A DNA stretch of 14,100 nt. Source: SZUA-217 sp964194555 (GTDB lineage Bacteria; Actinomycetota; Acidimicrobiia; Spongiisociales; ZC4RG35). The stretch is from NCBI GenBank assembly GCA_964194555.1, contig CAXMMT010000082.1, positions 1-14,100 on the forward strand, read 5' to 3'. Position 1 is the stretch's first letter, and each line of letters begins with the position of its first letter. Positions 12,333 through 14,100 of the stretch are shown here, one piece after another. A program made the position numbers and the translations under genes. The notes beneath the pieces were generated by a model. The model did not search any database, was not told the DNA's origin, and was given only the letters and a program-made list of their open reading frames with translations.

Positions 12333-13060
12333 CAGGCCTCATCTCCTTCCGTCTCAGAGTCACGATCTTCGACGGAGTCGAAGTCGTTACCTCTGGTTTC
12401 ATCGAAGATGAAATCAGAGGCGCTGACTTCGTATGAGCTGCTTCGGCCCACCGAGCCCACCGTGTGCGAGGTGAAAACCACCTGGTCCGACCAGAGAACG
12501 TCGTAGGGCGTGAGATGACCGGGCTCCACCAGCCGCACCTCGGGAAGGTTGCGGAACGATTTGGCGGCGACACCGTCGAGTTGGGTGAGAACGAACAGTG
12601 TCTTGCCTCCGGCGTCTATCGCATCGAGAAGGCCAACTGCCTGCTTTGTCTTTGGACCGACCCAGTCGATGGACTCGACGACTTTGACGCACCCCTCCGA
12701 GGCGCGAGCCGAGAGAGCGCTGTACAGGGCGAGACGCTTCATCTTCTTGGGCGTGCGCTGGCTGTAGTCACGGGGCTTGGGGCCATGAGCGACACCTCCG
12801 CCAACCCACTGCGGGGAGCGAATCGAGCCGTGCCGGGCACGACCGAGCCCCTTCTGCCTCCAGGGCTTGCGGCCACCGCCACGAACCTCGCCACGGGTCT
12901 TCGTATTGGCGTTCCCCGAACGCGCCGCGGCCAATTGCGCGGTCACCACCTGGTGAAGGACGTCCAGGTTGGGCTCGATGCCGAACACGTCGGGATCCAA
13001 ACCGATGTCCCCACCGGCGGCGCCATCCGACTTGAAGAGCGGAGCTTTCACATCAGCCAC
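12332..13060 (-). CDS. rplD: 50S ribosomal protein L4 with acidic C-terminal tail
   Basis: L4 reaches into the exit tunnel; in E. coli it also represses the S10 operon. Core motifs: NANTKTRGEVRGGGRKPWRQ, KGLGRARHGSIRSPQWVGGG, HGPKPRDYSQRTPKKMKRLA, and the C-terminal VLWSDQVVFT (188-197). The family normally ends near residue 205-210. Here about 35 further residues follow, strongly acidic (DFIFDETRGNDFDSVEDRDS, ETEGDEA). The start is GTG at 13060, overlapping rplC by 8 bases, with GGAGG upstream at a rather long distance (12). The tail contains the inverted repeat at 12390-12420. Confidence 0.96.
   Translation of the reverse strand: MADVKAPLFKSDGAAGGDIGLDPDVFGIEPNLDVLHQVVTAQLAAARSGNANTKTRGEVRGGGRKPWRQKGLGRARHGSIRSPQWVGGGVAHGPKPRDYSQRTPKKMKRLALYSALSARASEGCVKVVESIDWVGPKTKQAVGLLDAIDAGGKTLFVLTQLDGVAAKSFRNLPEVRLVEPGHLTPYDVLWSDQVVFTSHTVGSVGRSSSYEVSASDFIFDETRGNDFDSVEDRDSETEGDEA
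12390..12420 (-). repeat. 31-base inverted repeat in the acidic tail of rplD
   Basis: Arms cctctg-g-tttcatc (12390-12403) and gatgaaa-t-cagagg (12407-12420) form 13 pairs with one mismatch (A/C in the mRNA) around the triloop UUC, closed by a C-G pair. It encodes about residues 214-224 of L4, entirely within the non-conserved tail. The same C-UUC-G loop closes the rplB-rpsS hairpin. Confidence 0.75.
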
Positions 13061-13691
13061 GAGTCTTCACCGCCTCCCTGACGAGAACGATCGAGCCTTT
13101 GGGCCCGGGGACCGATCCACCGAGAAGCAGCAAGCTGCGCTCCTCATCGACACCGACGACCTCGAGGCTGAGTGTCGTGACCTTCTCTCCCCCCATGCGA
13201 CCGGCCATGCGCATTCCCTTGAAAACGCGGGCCGGGGTAGCGCAAGCGCCAATCGAGCCAGGGGCACGGTGGCTCTTGTGGTTTCCGTGAGACGCCGGCT
13301 GACCCTTGAAGTTGTGACGCTTCATGACACCGGAAAACCCCTTGCCCTTGGAGACACCGGAGACGTCGGCCCTGGTGCCAGTCCGAAACACCTCATCGAC
13401 CTTGATTTCCTGGCCGACCTGATAGTCGCCAGGGTCTTCAACCTTGATCTCGACGAGATGCGTGCCGGGGGCAACCCCGGCCTTGGCGTAATGACCGGCT
13501 TCGGGTTTGTTGGCCTTACCGGACTTCATCTCGCCAAAGGAGATCTGGATGGCGTTATAGCCATCCCTCTCCATGGTCTTGATCTGGACCACGTGGACAG
13601 GACCGGCTTTGACGACGGTCACCGGGATGGCCCGGGCCTCATCGTCAAAGATCTGGGTCATGCCCAGTTTCTGTCCGAGTATCGCCTTCAC
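13053..13691 (-). CDS. rplC: 50S ribosomal protein L3
   Basis: L3 starts 50S assembly and extends towards the peptidyl transferase centre. The 212 residues show AILGQKLGMTQIFDDEARAI, the SKGKGFSGVMKRHNFKGQPA loop, the SHGNHKSHRAPGSIGACATP segment with the conserved glutamine-loop neighbourhood, and KGMRMAGRMGGEKVTT. The start is GTG at 13691, overlapping the rpsJ stop as GTGA. The 3' end overlaps rplD by 8 bases. Confidence 0.97.
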   Translation of the reverse strand: MKAILGQKLGMTQIFDDEARAIPVTVVKAGPVHVVQIKTMERDGYNAIQISFGEMKSGKANKPEAGHYAKAGVAPGTHLVEIKVEDPGDYQVGQEIKVDEVFRTGTRADVSGVSKGKGFSGVMKRHNFKGQPASHGNHKSHRAPGSIGACATPARVFKGMRMAGRMGGEKVTTLSLEVVGVDEERSLLLLGGSVPGPKGSIVLVREAVKTRG

Positions 13692-13999
13692 AGCTTGATC
13701 TCAACTTCCACGCCCGCAGGCAGTTCGAGACGCATCAAGGAGTCGACCGTCTTCGGGGTGGGCTCGATGATGTCTATCAGACGCTTGTGAATCCTCATCT
13801 CGAAGTGCTCACGCGAGTCCTTGTGGACGTGGGGTCCGCGCACGACGCAGTAACGGTGGATCTCGGTCGGAAGAGGAATCGGACCCTTGATGGTGGCCTC
13901 GGTACGCAACACCGTCTCGGTGATCTTCTTCGCTGACTCGTCCACAACGTTGTGGTCGTAGGCTTTGAGCCTGATGCGGATCTTCTGCTGGTCGCTCAT
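13688..13999 (-). CDS. rpsJ: 30S ribosomal protein S10
   Basis: S10 is a 30S head protein that also pairs with NusB in transcription antitermination. The 103 residues include KIRIRLKAYDHNVVDESAKK, TEATIKGPIPLPTEIHRYCV, VRGPHVHKDSREHFEMRIHK and RLIDIIEPTPKTVDSLMRLE. The last part is the usual LPAGVEVEIKL. Complete and typical. Its ATG overlaps the tuf stop (ATGA), so no separate S10-operon leader exists here. Confidence 0.97.
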   Translation of the reverse strand: MSDQQKIRIRLKAYDHNVVDESAKKITETVLRTEATIKGPIPLPTEIHRYCVVRGPHVHKDSREHFEMRIHKRLIDIIEPTPKTVDSLMRLELPAGVEVEIKL

Positions 14000-14100
14000 T
14001 TGGTGATCTTGGTGACTCGTCCGGCGCCGACGGTCCGGCCGCCTTCACGGATAGCAAACCTGAGTCCTTCGTCCATAGCAATGGGGACGATCAGTTCCAC
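13996..14100 (-). CDS. tuf: elongation factor Tu, last 34 residues only
   Basis: The visible piece reads VELIVPIAMDEGLRFAIREG followed by GRTVGAGRVTKITK and a TGA. This is the C-terminal end of domain 3 of EF-Tu, the GTPase that brings aminoacyl-tRNA to the ribosome. The rest lies beyond the right edge. Its TGA overlaps the rpsJ ATG by four bases, linking the str and S10 blocks directly. Confidence 0.95.
   Translation of the reverse strand: MELIVPIAMDEGLRFAIREGGRTVGAGRVTKITK

Noticed and set aside
1..14100. CRISPR arrays, tRNA or rRNA genes, insertion sequences, prophage or defence genes
   Set aside because: None seen; apart from the short tandem, direct and inverted repeats listed, the window is filled by translation and housekeeping genes.

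Overview
The window is one uninterrupted stretch of a bacterial translation gene cluster, and every supported gene lies on the minus strand. Read in the direction of transcription (from 14100 towards 1) it starts inside the 3' end of tuf (EF-Tu). It then carries the S10 block (rpsJ, rplC, rplD, rplW, rplB, rpsS, rplV, rpsC, rplP, rpmC, rpsQ), the spc block (rplN, rplX, rplE, rpsN, rpsH, rplF, rplR, rpsE, rpmD, rplO, secY, adk, map, rpmJ) and the start of the alpha block (rpsM, rpsK, and rpsD running off the left edge). The long ORFs on the plus strand are antisense shadows.

The gene order with tuf directly before rpsJ, adk-map after secY, a zinc-type S14, L24 and L36, the protein sequences, GTG/TTG starts and a fairly high GC content suggest a free-living actinobacterium. 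Acidimicrobiia-like is my best guess from sequence feel, not from a search. No mobile gene, CRISPR array, tRNA or rRNA was seen.

The S10/spc part is extremely compact. From tuf to rplO almost every junction is an ATGA/GTGA or TGATG overlap, or a gap of at most 11 bases. Only four junctions have real spacers: rplO-secY (44), secY-adk (49), map-rpmJ (181) and rpmJ-rpsM (166). infA, usually between map and rpmJ, is not there and would not fit.

The least ordinary part is the rplB-rpsS junction. An extra 89 bases carry a 29-codon ORF fused by TGATG overlaps to both neighbours. Its last ten residues repeat the last ten of L2, with only synonymous base changes. The same insert contains a long symmetrical hairpin. 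Comparable strong hairpins lie in the family-atypical C-terminal extensions of L4, S3 and L29, and another encloses the adk start codon. Together they suggest either a set of palindromic elements settled at the 3' ends of ribosomal protein genes or a set of mRNA regulatory or processing structures. Other points are tandem repeats in the tails of L30 and S3, an unusual His/Cys set in S4, and paired hairpins in the rpsM leader.
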